NCBI RefSeq assembly: GCF_014204895.1
Contig: NZ_JACHMF010000001.1
Span: 5,890,001-5,954,000 of the forward strand
Source of the DNA: Paractinoplanes abujensis
GTDB lineage: Bacteria > Actinomycetota > Actinomycetes > Mycobacteriales > Micromonosporaceae
Direction of reading: 5' to 3'
DNA: 64,000 nucleotides
Both the position numbers and the translations under genes were made by a program. Numbering within the stretch: the first letter of the stretch is position 1; each line of letters starts with the position of its first letter. This document shows positions 28,633-37,697 of this stretch, piece after piece. The notes beneath the pieces are model-generated. The model ran no database searches, was not told where the DNA came from, and saw only the letters and a program-made list of their open reading frames with translations.

Positions 28633-31043
28633 ATCTTCTCGATCGGCGCGTGCCGCAGGATCAGCCACATCACCTGGTCGCCGAAGTCGATCTGGGCCCG
28701 CGCGCCGGGGCCCTGCCCCTCGACCGTGACCACCCGGCCCAAGCCGTACCGCTGGTGGTTGACCCGGTCGCCCGCCGACACCTTGGGCGCCTGCGGCAGC
28801 TCGCTGGCCGTCGACAACTTGCTGGCGTCGATGCCGAGCCGGCTCGCGAGCTGTTGTGCCTTCGGCGTGCCGCCGGAGAAGCCCCCGCCGCGATAACGGT
28901 CTCCCCCGCCGCGGCCGCCGACGCCACCACCCGTGCCCGACCAGGACGTGTAGTTGCCGGCCGTACGCTCCCAGCGGATCAGCTCGGGCGGCAGCTCATC
29001 GGTGAAGCGTGAGGGCGGGTTGTACTGCGGCTGGCCCCACGCGCCGCGGGTGACCGCGCGGGACAAGTAGAGCCGCTGCCGGGCCCGGGTGATGCCCACG
29101 TAGGCCAGGCGGCGCTCCTCCTCGAGCTCGTTGTTGTCGCCGAGCGCGCGGGTGTGCGGGAAGACGCCGTCCTCCAGGCCGGTCAGGAAGACGACCGGGA
29201 ACTCCAGGCCCTTGGCCGTGTGCAGCGTCATCAGCGTGACCACGCCCTGGTGGTCGGGGTCGTCGTCGGGCAGCTGGTCGGCGTCGGCGACCAGCGCGAC
29301 CTGCTCCAGGAAGCCGGCGAGGGTGGCCGCCGGGGCCTCCTCGTCCTCGTCGGCCTGGGCCTCGACGCGCTCGGTGTACTCGCGGGCCACGCTGACCAGC
29401 TCCTGCAGGTTTTCCACGCGGCCCTGGTCTTGCGGGTCGAGGCTCTCCTCCAGCTCGGAGAGCAGGCCCGAACGCTGCAGCACCATCTCCAGCACCTCTT
29501 CGGGCGGTGACGTCGCGGCGGCCGTGCGCAGGTCGTCGAGCAGTTGCACGAAATCGGCGATGCTGTTGGCCGAACGGGCGGCGATGCCGGGCGCGTCCTT
29601 CGCGTGCCGCAGGGCCTGACCGAACGAGATGCGGTCGCGGTTGGAGAGTGCCTCGACACACGCCTCGGCCCGGTCGCCGATGCCGCGCTTGGGGGTGTTG
29701 AGCACCCGGCGGATGCTCACCGTGTCGTCGTCGTTGACCACCGCGCGCAGGTAGGCCAGCGCGTCGCGGACCTCCTTGCGCTCGTAGAACCGGACGCCGC
29801 CGACCACCTTGTAGGGCAGGCCGACGCGGATGAACACCTCTTCGAAGACCCGCGACTGCGCATTGGTGCGGTAGAAGACGGCCACGTCACCCGGGCGGAT
29901 CTCCCCCCGGTCGGTCAGCCGGTCGATCTCGCGGGCCACCCAGTCGGCCTCGGCGTGCTCGGTGTCGGCGACGTAACCCACGATCTGCTCGCCCGCGCCC
30001 TGGTCGCTCCAGAGCCGCTTCGGCTTGCGCGACGTGTTGCGGTCGATCACCGCGTTGGCCGCCGACAGGATCGTCTGGGTCGAGCGGTAGTTCTGCTCGA
30101 GCAGGATCGTGCGGGCGTCGGGATAGTCGCGCTCGAACTCGAGAATGTTGCGGATCGTGGCGCCACGGAACGCGTAGATCGACTGGTCGGCGTCGCCCAC
30201 CACGCACAGCTCGGCCGGCCCGACGTCGCCCCCCTGCGTCCCGACCAGCTCCTTGACCAGCATGTACTGCGCGTGGTTGGTGTCCTGGTATTCGTCGACC
30301 ATCACGTGGCGGAACCGGCGACGATAGGTCTCGGCGACGTGGGGATGCGACTGGAACAGGTGGACCGTGGTCATGATGATGTCGTCGAAGTCGAGCGCGT
30401 GCGCCTCCCGGAGGCGGCGCTGATACAGCTCGTACGCCTCGGCGACCGCCCGCTCGGCCGGACCCTTGGCCTTCTCCTTGAACTCCTCGGGCTCGACCAG
30501 CTCGTTCTTCAGGTTGGAGACCTGGGCGGCCAGGCCGCGCGCGGAATACCGCTTCGGGTCGAGGTCGAGCTCGCGGATCACCAGCGTCATGAGGCGGCGC
30601 GAGTCGTCGGCGTCGTAGATCGAGAAGCTGCTCTTGAGACCGGCGTGCTCGTGCTCGGCGCGCAGGATGCGCACGCACGCCGAGTGGAACGTCGACACCC
30701 ACATGAGCCGGGCCCGGGGGCCGACGAGCTGGGCCACCCGCTCCTTCATCTCGCCGGCGGCCTTGTTGGTGAACGTGATCGCGATGATCTGGCCCGGATG
30801 CACGTCGCGCGCGGCGAGCAGGTAGGCGATGCGATGCGTGAGCACACGGGTCTTGCCCGAGCCGGCGCCGGCCACGATCAGCAGCGGCGAACCGGCGTGG
30901 GTGACGGCGTCGCGCTGAGGGCCGTTCAGCCCCGTGAGCAGCGCTTCCGGGTCGAGCCGCGGCCTGCGCGGCGCCGTCTGCTCGGGCCGCGTGGACGGCA
31001 CAGCGAACAGGGCGTTGTCGTGGGTCTCAGAAGAAGGTCGCAT
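28629..31043 (-). CDS. pcrA: ATP-dependent DNA helicase PcrA/UvrD
   Basis: The 804-residue SF1A helicase shows LNGPQRDAVTH (Q motif), AGAGSGKTRVLTHRI (Walker A), FTNKAAGEMKERV (Ia), VDEYQDTNHAQY (II), GDADQSIYAFRGA (III), and TLHTAKGLEFPVVFL (V). The C-terminal tail has a Gly-rich linker and GDRVNHQRYGLGRVV, the Tudor-like RNA-polymerase-binding module of PcrA. It works in DNA repair and at transcription-replication conflicts. ATG 31043 is preferred over an upstream TTG, though its ribosome site is weak. Confidence 0.94.
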   Translation of the reverse strand: MRPSSETHDNALFAVPSTRPEQTAPRRPRLDPEALLTGLNGPQRDAVTHAGSPLLIVAGAGSGKTRVLTHRIAYLLAARDVHPGQIIAITFTNKAAGEMKERVAQLVGPRARLMWVSTFHSACVRILRAEHEHAGLKSSFSIYDADDSRRLMTLVIRELDLDPKRYSARGLAAQVSNLKNELVEPEEFKEKAKGPAERAVAEAYELYQRRLREAHALDFDDIIMTTVHLFQSHPHVAETYRRRFRHVMVDEYQDTNHAQYMLVKELVGTQGGDVGPAELCVVGDADQSIYAFRGATIRNILEFERDYPDARTILLEQNYRSTQTILSAANAVIDRNTSRKPKRLWSDQGAGEQIVGYVADTEHAEADWVAREIDRLTDRGEIRPGDVAVFYRTNAQSRVFEEVFIRVGLPYKVVGGVRFYERKEVRDALAYLRAVVNDDDTVSIRRVLNTPKRGIGDRAEACVEALSNRDRISFGQALRHAKDAPGIAARSANSIADFVQLLDDLRTAAATSPPEEVLEMVLQRSGLLSELEESLDPQDQGRVENLQELVSVAREYTERVEAQADEDEEAPAATLAGFLEQVALVADADQLPDDDPDHQGVVTLMTLHTAKGLEFPVVFLTGLEDGVFPHTRALGDNNELEEERRLAYVGITRARQRLYLSRAVTRGAWGQPQYNPPSRFTDELPPELIRWERTAGNYTSWSGTGGGVGGRGGGDRYRGGGFSGGTPKAQQLASRLGIDASKLSTASELPQAPKVSAGDRVNHQRYGLGRVVTVEGQGPGARAQIDFGDQVMWLILRHAPIEKI

Positions 31044-31178
31044 CGCGGGGTGAAGTCTATGCCGACCCCCCGACAAGAATTCGTCGCCTTGTTGACCCTG
31101 CGGCGCTAGCGCTCACGCGCATCGATACACCACTCTGTCGTAGTTGACTTCACAACATTGATCGGGAGACCGAACATC

Positions 31179-33038
31179 ATGGACCGTCCCCGCTTCCGCG
31201 GCCGGGCCGCGCTGCGTCACCTCGCCGCGCCCGCGCTCGCGCTCGCCGTCGTCGCGGCGCTGCCGCTGACCCGTCCCGCGGACACCCCGGCCGCCGCGGC
31301 CCCGCCGCCCGAGTTCCAGTCCGTCAGCGTCAACTACGGGCTGCCCTCCGGCGCGACCGTCAAGGGCCAGTTCCTGAGCTACAACGACTTCCACGGCGCG
31401 ATCGACCCGCCCGCCGGCAGCGGCGCGGTCGTCAACGCGTCCGGCACGTCGACGCCCGCCGGCGGTGTCGAATACCTGGCCACCTACCTCAAGCAGCTGC
31501 GGGCCCAGGCCAAGACCGAGGGCCGCTCCACGCTGACCGTCGGCGCGGGCGACCTCATCGGCGCGACCCCGCTGGTCAGCGCCGCGTTCCACGACGAGCC
31601 GACGATCGAGCTCATGAACCAGATCGGCCTGCAGGTCAGCTCGGTCGGCAACCACGAGTTCGACGAGGGCGTCGACGAGCTGCTCCGGCTGCAGCGCGGC
31701 GGGTGCCACCCGGTCGACGGCTGCCAGGACGGCGACGGCTTCGGCGGGGCCAAGTTCACGTACCTCGCGGCGAACACGATCGACAACCGGACGAAGCTGC
31801 CGATTCTCCCGCCCATCGACATCAAGCTGGTCAACGGCGTGCCGGTCGGCTTCGTGGGCATGACGCTGGAAGGCACGGCCGGCATCGTCAACCCCGCCGG
31901 CATCAAGAACGTGCACTTCACCGACGAGATCACGACAGCCAACAAGTGGGGCAACCTGCTCAAGCTGTTCGGCGTGAAAGCCCAGGTGCTGCTCGTGCAC
32001 GAGGGCGGCTCGCAGGCCACGGCCACGCCGACCCCGGGCGTGTCGGACTGCACCGGCTTCAGCGGACCCATCGTGCCGATCGTGGCCGGGCTCAACCCCG
32101 AGTTCGGGCTGGTCGTCTCGGGTCACACGCACCGGTTCTACTCGTGCACCCTGCCCAACAAGAACGGCAAGTCAGTGGTCACCAGCGCCGGCACCAACGG
32201 CCAGCTGATCACCGACATCGACTACGCGGTCGACCGGCGTACGGGACGCTTCTCCGAGATCACCGCGAAGAACGTGATCGTCGAGAACGGCGTGCCCGAC
32301 GGCAACGGCGGCTGGCAGAAGGACGCCAACGGCGTGTACCTCAAGAACCCGGCCACCGTCGACGCGGCCGCCAAGAAGATCGCCGACAAGTACCGTACGG
32401 CGGTGGCACCCATCGCCAACCGGGTGGTGGGACGCATCACCGCCGACATCACCCGTACGGCGACCCCGGCCGGCGAGAGCCCGCTCGGCGACGTGATCGC
32501 GGACGCCCAGCTGGCCCGGACGACAGGCGACGGCGCCCAGATCGCGCTGATGAACCCGGGTGGCATCCGGGCCGACTTCGACGCCGAGGCGTCCGCCGGG
32601 GGCGAGGCCAACGGCGAGGTCACGTACGGGGAAGCCTTCACGGTCCAGCCGTTCAACAACCTCGTGGTCACCCAGACCTTCACCGGGGCGCAGCTCAAGG
32701 CCGTGCTGGAACAGCAGTTCGCCGGTCACAACGGGCAGACCACCACCAAGATGCTGCAGGTGTCGAACGGCTTCACCTACACCTGGAGCGCCTCCGCCGC
32801 CCTCGGCTCGAAGGTCTCGAACCTGGCCCTCAACGGGACGCCGATCGACCCCGCCGCCTCGTACCGGTTGACGACGAACGACTTCCTGGCCAACGGCGGC
32901 GACGGCTTCTCCGCGCTGACCGCCGGAACGGGCCGGACCACCGCACCCGGTTTCGACATCGACGCCCTGGTGGCCTACCTGGGCGCCGGCGCACCGGTCG
33001 CGCCCGGCCCGGCCAACCGGATCACCACCGTCGGTTAG
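31179..33038 (+). CDS. Secreted bifunctional UDP-sugar hydrolase/5'-nucleotidase (UshA-like)
   Basis: The 619-residue protein has a signal peptide (LAAPALALAVVAALPL) and a metallophosphatase domain with LSYNDFHGAIDP, GAGDLIGATPL, VGNHEFDEG and SGHTHRF. The C-terminal nucleotidase domain has NPGGIRADF, YGEAFTVQPFNN and NGGDGFSAL. It would dephosphorylate extracellular nucleotides or UDP-sugars for phosphate and nucleoside salvage. The ATG follows GGGAG at 31164-31168. Length is slightly above the family norm because of insertions in the first domain. Confidence 0.9.
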   Translation: MDRPRFRGRAALRHLAAPALALAVVAALPLTRPADTPAAAAPPPEFQSVSVNYGLPSGATVKGQFLSYNDFHGAIDPPAGSGAVVNASGTSTPAGGVEYLATYLKQLRAQAKTEGRSTLTVGAGDLIGATPLVSAAFHDEPTIELMNQIGLQVSSVGNHEFDEGVDELLRLQRGGCHPVDGCQDGDGFGGAKFTYLAANTIDNRTKLPILPPIDIKLVNGVPVGFVGMTLEGTAGIVNPAGIKNVHFTDEITTANKWGNLLKLFGVKAQVLLVHEGGSQATATPTPGVSDCTGFSGPIVPIVAGLNPEFGLVVSGHTHRFYSCTLPNKNGKSVVTSAGTNGQLITDIDYAVDRRTGRFSEITAKNVIVENGVPDGNGGWQKDANGVYLKNPATVDAAAKKIADKYRTAVAPIANRVVGRITADITRTATPAGESPLGDVIADAQLARTTGDGAQIALMNPGGIRADFDAEASAGGEANGEVTYGEAFTVQPFNNLVVTQTFTGAQLKAVLEQQFAGHNGQTTTKMLQVSNGFTYTWSASAALGSKVSNLALNGTPIDPAASYRLTTNDFLANGGDGFSALTAGTGRTTAPGFDIDALVAYLGAGAPVAPGPANRITTVG

Positions 33039-33068
33039 TTTCGCCGTCCCACGGATCGGGCGGTTTTC

Positions 33069-33098
33069 TTGCGAAGCCGCTCGTGCCGGGGGCATACT
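33069..33098 (+). promoter_or_regulatory. Promoter of the chorismate mutase leader
   Basis: TTGCGA (33069-33074) and CATACT (33093-33098) are spaced by 18 bases. The -10 ends 7 bases before GTG 33106, so transcription would start at or next to the first codon of the leader peptide. Confidence 0.55.
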
Positions 33099-33105
33099 CG
33101 GCCTC

Positions 33106-33168
33106 GTGATCCAGCAGACGCGATTTTTCTATGGCACCGGGAGTCCCGCTGCCGTAGCTAGCGTCTGA
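33106..33168 (+). CDS. Aromatic leader peptide (20 aa) of chorismate mutase attenuator
   Basis: GTG 33106 opens a 20-codon frame ending in TGA 33166-33168, reading VIQQTRFFYGTGSPAAVASV. The consecutive codons TTT TTC TAT (Phe-Phe-Tyr, 33124-33132) are the regulatory signature of aromatic amino acid attenuators: ribosome stalling there when charged Phe/Tyr tRNA is scarce would change folding downstream. There is no ribosome site, in line with leaderless translation from the promoter just upstream. It precedes a 15-bp hairpin and the chorismate mutase gene. The role is inferred. Confidence 0.65.
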   Translation: MIQQTRFFYGTGSPAAVASV

Positions 33169-33180
33169 ACGACAGACCTA

Positions 33181-33216
33181 CATCGAGCCCCGGGCCTTCC
33201 CGCCCGGGGCTCGATG
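33181..33216 (+). terminator. Attenuator hairpin before chorismate mutase
   Basis: A perfect 15-bp inverted repeat (33181-33195/33202-33216) with a 6-base loop lies 12 bases after the leader stop and 47 bases before the chorismate mutase ATG. It is placed as a conditional terminator. No U-tract follows, as in many actinobacterial terminators. A smaller hairpin GTCTG/CAGAC (33163-33177) sits just upstream. Confidence 0.65.
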
Positions 33217-33263
33217 CTGCCCGGGCCGGGTCGACCGGGGCGCCAGCACCCGAGGAGCACGAC

Positions 33264-33554
33264 ATGACCGCCGACGTGATGGACCAGAACACCGGCGCGG
33301 GCGAGCCGCTGGCCGCCGACGAGATCCGCGCCATGCGCGAACGGATCGACGAGATCGACCAGGCCATCATCGACCTGTGGCTGGAACGCGCCCGCCTCTC
33401 GCAAACCGTCGGGAAGACCCGCATGGCCAGCGGCGGCACCCGTCTGGTGCTTTCACGCGAGCGCGAGATCGTGGAGCGCTTCCGCGAGGCCCTGGGCGCC
33501 GACGGGGCGCAGGTCGCCCTGATGATCCTTCGCGCCGGCCGCGGCCCCCTCTAG
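33264..33554 (+). CDS. Chorismate mutase (AroQ type)
   Basis: The 96-residue all-helical protein contains IRAMRERIDEIDQAIIDLW, LERARLSQTVGKTRM and SREREIVERFREALG, the AroQ core with its conserved Arg, Lys and Glu positions. It converts chorismate to prephenate at the branch to phenylalanine and tyrosine. ATG 33264 has GAGGAG 6 bases upstream. The upstream leader peptide and hairpin suggest control by Phe/Tyr supply. Its TAG shares CTAG with the stop of the facing NACHT gene. Confidence 0.92.
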   Translation: MTADVMDQNTGAGEPLAADEIRAMRERIDEIDQAIIDLWLERARLSQTVGKTRMASGGTRLVLSREREIVERFREALGADGAQVALMILRAGRGPL

Positions 33555-36500
33555 GCGAACAACTCCTCGGGGAACGGCACACCGAGTATCTCGAACTCCT
33601 GCCGCAGCAAGTCACGAAAGCGCTGCTGGCCAGGATTGACTTTGGTGTGCCCACCGATCCGGTCGTAGACGGCGCGGATCAGCTCGGGGTCGCTGTTGCG
33701 CCGGTGACAGATGGCCAGGATTCGCGCCGGCCCGTCAGCGAATTCGGTCATATAGCTGCGCGAGAAGGCGTTCGTCTGCTGCGCGGCCTCGAGCAGCACG
33801 TTCAACACAGTGCGCGGCTCGATGCGGTGGGCGTCTCCTTCGAGTAGGCGCATGACAACGGCGCTCTCGGCGTCAATGCCTGAGCTGAGAGCAGCTTGAT
33901 AGGTGTTGGACAGGTGCCGCGCCTCGGGACCGTCATCGCGAGACGCGAAGAGCACCTCCATGATCACTTCGAGATTTGTGCCTGCTGAGGCGGCGTCGTG
34001 GATCGTCATGAGCGGCGCCAACCGCAGAAACGGGGCCGCGCTGTGGGCGAGCACTTTCGGTAGGCCGATGTCGGCTCGGAAAGCCGCCATCCGCAACGAC
34101 CCGCCCAGATAGGTCCCCGGTTCGGCGGTGACGTCTCGAAAAATGGGTTCCGGCCGGATCGATTCGGCAGACGCGTCGGACCGATATGGCACCGACTGCC
34201 ACAGACTGACGCTCGATCCGTCGTCGAGGGCGAGTGTCGCTCGTTCGTCGGGACTTCTGCTGTGCACCAGGCGCATCGTGGTCCAGAGGCTTTGCCAGGC
34301 GTCGCCGGACAGCTGGCTCTCCCACAGGAGCGCCTGCGCCCGCCAGGAGACGCCGAGCGACTCGGGATCGACTCCCTCCGAGGGGGACACCAGCACGATC
34401 AGCGTCGTGAGGTTGGCGGTGAAGGCCGCTTCCCGTCCGGACGCCGACCGGCGCAACGGCTGATAACCGCCGAGCGACCAGGTCGACGGCGGAAACGCCG
34501 CGCCCCGCAGCAGTTCCCGGAGAAGGCTGTCGCAGGCATCCCGCAGCTCAGGAGACAATCGCCCGATCATCGCCCCGCAGAATTCGATCACGGATCGACG
34601 GCCGGTGAGCACCGCGAAGGACAGCCAGGCGTAAAGAGGGCCGGCGTCCAACGGGCCGGGGTAAGGCCGCCGGGCCTGGTGCTTGCCTTCCTCGGCCAGG
34701 TCGGTCAGCGTGGTCACCACCAGGCGCGCCACCAGGAACTCACCGAAGGTGGCGTGCAGGAACTCGAAACAGCGCTCCGGCTGGTCCACGCCTTCCCGGG
34801 CGCGGGATTCGTGCAGGAAGAAGAACCGGCCTACCAGCAACTGTGTCGCGCTCAGCGAACGAGCGCGGTCCGGCCGATCCACCCGGTCGTTTCGCAGCAG
34901 TTCCCGGAGGTCGTTTTCCAGCTCGTGTTCGGTGACGACCTGGGCGCCGCGGACGAAGAGAGCCATGGCCACGTACTCCAACCGGCGGAGCTCGCGGGCG
35001 ATCGCCGCGGCGTCGATCGGGGCCGACGGTTCGCGTTTGGCCAGTTCGCGGTGGGCGAACTCGGCGAACAACCGCTCGTACAGATCGGTCCTGTTCAGGT
35101 CGCCGCCCTCGCGCAGATCGTTGTTCCGCGCGTCGTACAGGGCGAGCATCAACAACAGCAACGGCTGCTCAGCCAGCTCGCGATAGCGCAGGGCCACCTC
35201 GACCGGCAGCGGCGTAGTCAGTCCCCCTTGGTTGGTGGCCCGCCAGACCGACAGCCAGGTCTCGATCTGCTTGTCGTCGAAGGGATCCAGGCGCAGCACC
35301 ACACTGCCGTCGGGGACACGCGCCCGGTCGGCCACCACGATGCGCGAGGTGACCAGCACCGCCACCGGACGACCGCGGTCGGCCTCGCGGCGTTGGAAGT
35401 CGCGGACCTGTTCCAGGTAGTCGGCCCGGTTGGCCCCCGATGCCTGCAACAACTCGTCGAAGCCGTCCAGCAGCACCACCGGCAGCGCTCCCCCGGCCGA
35501 CCGCACCAGTTCCGGCCACGGCACCCGCTCGCCGATCGTGTCGTAGACGGCCGCCTCGATCTGGTCCTGGAGCGGGGCGTCGGCGGCGACCGAGCGCAAC
35601 TCCACCCGCACGGCCAGGTACTCCGAGGGCGGCAGCGTCGCGGCCAGCACGCGGGTCAGCATCGACTTGCCGGATCCTGGCTGCCCCAGCACGACCAGCG
35701 GCGCCGCCACAGCGTCCCACCCGGTCAGGTAGCCGGCCAGGAACGCCTGGATCTCGGGGACCTCGGCCGCCTCCGCCCACCACGACTCGGCGGCAACCGG
35801 CGATCCCTGCTCGGCGCGACCGGCCCGGGCCCGGGGGTTGACGTAGAGGTCGGCCGTGGCCGGCAAGGTCACCCCGTCCGGCAGGTCACCGACGTCGACA
35901 ATCGGGCGGCCGAGTTCCCGCCGGTACTGGTCGGCCAGGTCGGCCCGGCAGGCCGCGGCGGCACCGGTCAGTCCGGCCACCATCGCTCGGATGTCGGCGA
36001 GACCGGTCGCCAGTTCGCCGCCCACCCGTTCGGTGGTGGCACGGCCGGCGGCGGCGTCGGTCATGGCGGCCCAGATCGCGAACTCCGGCACATCCGCGGC
36101 CAGGGACCGATAGGTGATCTCGTACTGCCGGATCGCCGCTTCCACCACTGCGGCCTTGTCCGGGTGGTGAGGCGGCGGGAACGACAGCCCCTCGAGGAAT
36201 CGGGCCGACGCCGCGGCCAGCATCAAGTAATACGTCTCGAGGTCGGCGCGCAGCTTCTCCGGCGGCACCGCCGCCGAGGGCATCGGCACGGTCGCCTTGG
36301 CCAGCACCTCGGCCACCTGGGCGGGAGTCGACTCCGATGTGGAGCGGGCGGCCAGGGCGGCCTGCTCGGACGCCGTGATCCCGGTGTCACCCCAGCACTC
36401 GAAGAACGCGTTGACCACCAGCACGGTGTGCGCCGCCACCAATCGTTCCGTGCGGTCGAAGCGGCTGAGCCCGGCCCGGCGCTCGACGAAGGAGCGGAAC

Positions 36501-36694
36501 GCCGACTGTCCCCATTCGACGATCTCGTTGCGCGCCGCCAGCAGGTCGACCGAGCTCAGCGTGGCCAGCGCCGCCGCGCCGGCCGGGATCCCGGCGAGTC
36601 GTCCCACGTACGAGAGGAACTTGCTCTCTCCCGCCCCGAGGAAGTGGACGGCATCGGCGTAGGTGAGACCCCGGCGGGACGACGGTCGCAGCAT
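33551..36694 (-). CDS. NACHT-domain STAND NTPase (NLR-like)
   Basis: The 1047-residue protein has an all-helical N-terminal domain (about residues 1-240, resembling the NACHT N-terminal helical domains of actinobacteria). A P-loop NTPase follows: Walker A VLGQPGSGKSML near residue 320, Walker B VVLLDGFDELL with the NACHT-type acidic pair, and the sensor-like VLVTSRIVV. About 500 helical residues of unassigned sensor region complete it; no TPR, WD40 or LRR repeat is evident by eye. STAND ATPases oligomerise on ligand binding, and related bacterial NACHT proteins act in phage defence. No effector nuclease or other defence gene is beside it, so the N-terminal domain would have to be the effector. 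The ribosome site is weak. Confidence 0.85.
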   Translation of the reverse strand: MLRPSSRRGLTYADAVHFLGAGESKFLSYVGRLAGIPAGAAALATLSSVDLLAARNEIVEWGQSAFRSFVERRAGLSRFDRTERLVAAHTVLVVNAFFECWGDTGITASEQAALAARSTSESTPAQVAEVLAKATVPMPSAAVPPEKLRADLETYYLMLAAASARFLEGLSFPPPHHPDKAAVVEAAIRQYEITYRSLAADVPEFAIWAAMTDAAAGRATTERVGGELATGLADIRAMVAGLTGAAAACRADLADQYRRELGRPIVDVGDLPDGVTLPATADLYVNPRARAGRAEQGSPVAAESWWAEAAEVPEIQAFLAGYLTGWDAVAAPLVVLGQPGSGKSMLTRVLAATLPPSEYLAVRVELRSVAADAPLQDQIEAAVYDTIGERVPWPELVRSAGGALPVVLLDGFDELLQASGANRADYLEQVRDFQRREADRGRPVAVLVTSRIVVADRARVPDGSVVLRLDPFDDKQIETWLSVWRATNQGGLTTPLPVEVALRYRELAEQPLLLLMLALYDARNNDLREGGDLNRTDLYERLFAEFAHRELAKREPSAPIDAAAIARELRRLEYVAMALFVRGAQVVTEHELENDLRELLRNDRVDRPDRARSLSATQLLVGRFFFLHESRAREGVDQPERCFEFLHATFGEFLVARLVVTTLTDLAEEGKHQARRPYPGPLDAGPLYAWLSFAVLTGRRSVIEFCGAMIGRLSPELRDACDSLLRELLRGAAFPPSTWSLGGYQPLRRSASGREAAFTANLTTLIVLVSPSEGVDPESLGVSWRAQALLWESQLSGDAWQSLWTTMRLVHSRSPDERATLALDDGSSVSLWQSVPYRSDASAESIRPEPIFRDVTAEPGTYLGGSLRMAAFRADIGLPKVLAHSAAPFLRLAPLMTIHDAASAGTNLEVIMEVLFASRDDGPEARHLSNTYQAALSSGIDAESAVVMRLLEGDAHRIEPRTVLNVLLEAAQQTNAFSRSYMTEFADGPARILAICHRRNSDPELIRAVYDRIGGHTKVNPGQQRFRDLLRQEFEILGVPFPEELFA

Positions 36695-36725
36695 GACCGG
36701 GAGTGTGTCACCCGGGTACGACAGA

Positions 36726-37697
36726 TCAGAAGCGGCGCATCACGTCGCGAACCTCGGCGTAGTGGCAGGCGCTCGGGTGCGGCGACCGCTCCCGGATCTC
36801 CAGTGTCGGCTCATGTTCGGCACACCCCGGCTGGGCCTTCCAGCAGCGCGTCCGAAAACGGCATCCCGACGGCGGTGCGGCCGGCGACGGCACCTCGCCC
36901 GTGAGCATGATGTGGTCGCGGCGGCCGCGCAGCCGGGGGTCGGGCACCGGGACGGCCGACAGCAGCGCCTGCGTGTACGGGTGGGTCGGCTGGTCGTAGA
37001 TCGCCATGTGGTTGCCGGTCTCGACGATCTTGCCGAGGTACATGACGGCGACCCGGTCGGAGATGTGCCGCACCACCGACAGGTCGTGCGCGATGAAGAT
37101 GTAGGCGAGCCCGAGATGCCGTTGCAGACCCTCCAGCAGGTTGATCACCTGGGCCTGGATCGACACGTCGAGGGCGGAGACCGGCTCGTCGCACACGATG
37201 ATCTCGGGACGCAGGGCGAGGGCGCGGGCGATGCCGATGCGCTGGCGCTGGCCGCCGGAGAACTGGTGCGGGTAGCGGTTGAGGTGGTCGGGGTTGAGCC
37301 CGACCAGGTCGAGCAGTTCCTGCACGGCGCGCTGCCGGCCGGTGTGCGGCACGGCGTCGGGGTGGATGTCGTACGGCTCGCCGAGGATGTCGCCGACCGT
37401 CATGCGCGGGTTGAGCGACGTGTACGGGTCCTGCATCACCATCTGGATGTTGCGCCGGGCCCGCCGCAGGCCGCCGCCGCGCAGCCGGGACAGGTCGTCC
37501 CCCCGGACGCGGATCTCGCCGCCGGTCGGTTTCTCCAGCCCGACCAGCAGTTTGGCCAGCGTCGACTTGCCGCAGCCCGATTCCCCGACGACGCCCAGGG
37601 TCTCGCCCCGCCGCAGTTGCAGGTCGACCCCGTCCACCGCTCGCACCGCGCCGAAGTGTTTCACCAGTCCACGGGTCTCGAGCACGACGTCAGACAC
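36726..37697 (-). CDS. Dipeptide/oligopeptide ABC transporter ATPase (DppF/OppF type)
   Basis: The 323-residue ATPase has [16 protein letters not shown] (Walker A), [16 protein letters not shown] (signature), [18 protein letters not shown] (Walker B) and a C-terminal oligopeptide-transporter extension with cysteines ([14 protein letters not shown]). It is the last gene of a five-gene operon and its start overlaps the preceding ATPase gene by 8 bases. Pairs with the DppD-type ATPase to power peptide uptake. Confidence 0.92.
   Translation of the reverse strand: MSDVVLETRGLVKHFGAVRAVDGVDLQLRRGETLGVVGESGCGKSTLAKLLVGLEKPTGGEIRVRGDDLSRLRGGGLRRARRNIQMVMQDPYTSLNPRMTVGDILGEPYDIHPDAVPHTGRQRAVQELLDLVGLNPDHLNRYPHQFSGGQRQRIGIARALALRPEIIVCDEPVSALDVSIQAQVINLLEGLQRHLGLAYIFIAHDLSVVRHISDRVAVMYLGKIVETGNHMAIYDQPTHPYTQALLSAVPVPDPRLRGRRDHIMLTGEVPSPAAPPSGCRFRTRCWKAQPGCAEHEPTLEIRERSPHPSACHYAEVRDVMRRF

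Noticed and set aside
33039..33263. tRNA gene between the nucleotidase and chorismate mutase genes
   Set aside because: The strong hairpin drew attention, but there is no cloverleaf, T-loop GGTTCGAATCC-type block or anticodon arm.
34262..36904. 880-codon plus-strand open frame opposite the NACHT gene
   Set aside because: It is Arg/Gly/Gln-rich, without recognisable domains, and lies wholly antisense to a gene with clear NTPase motifs.
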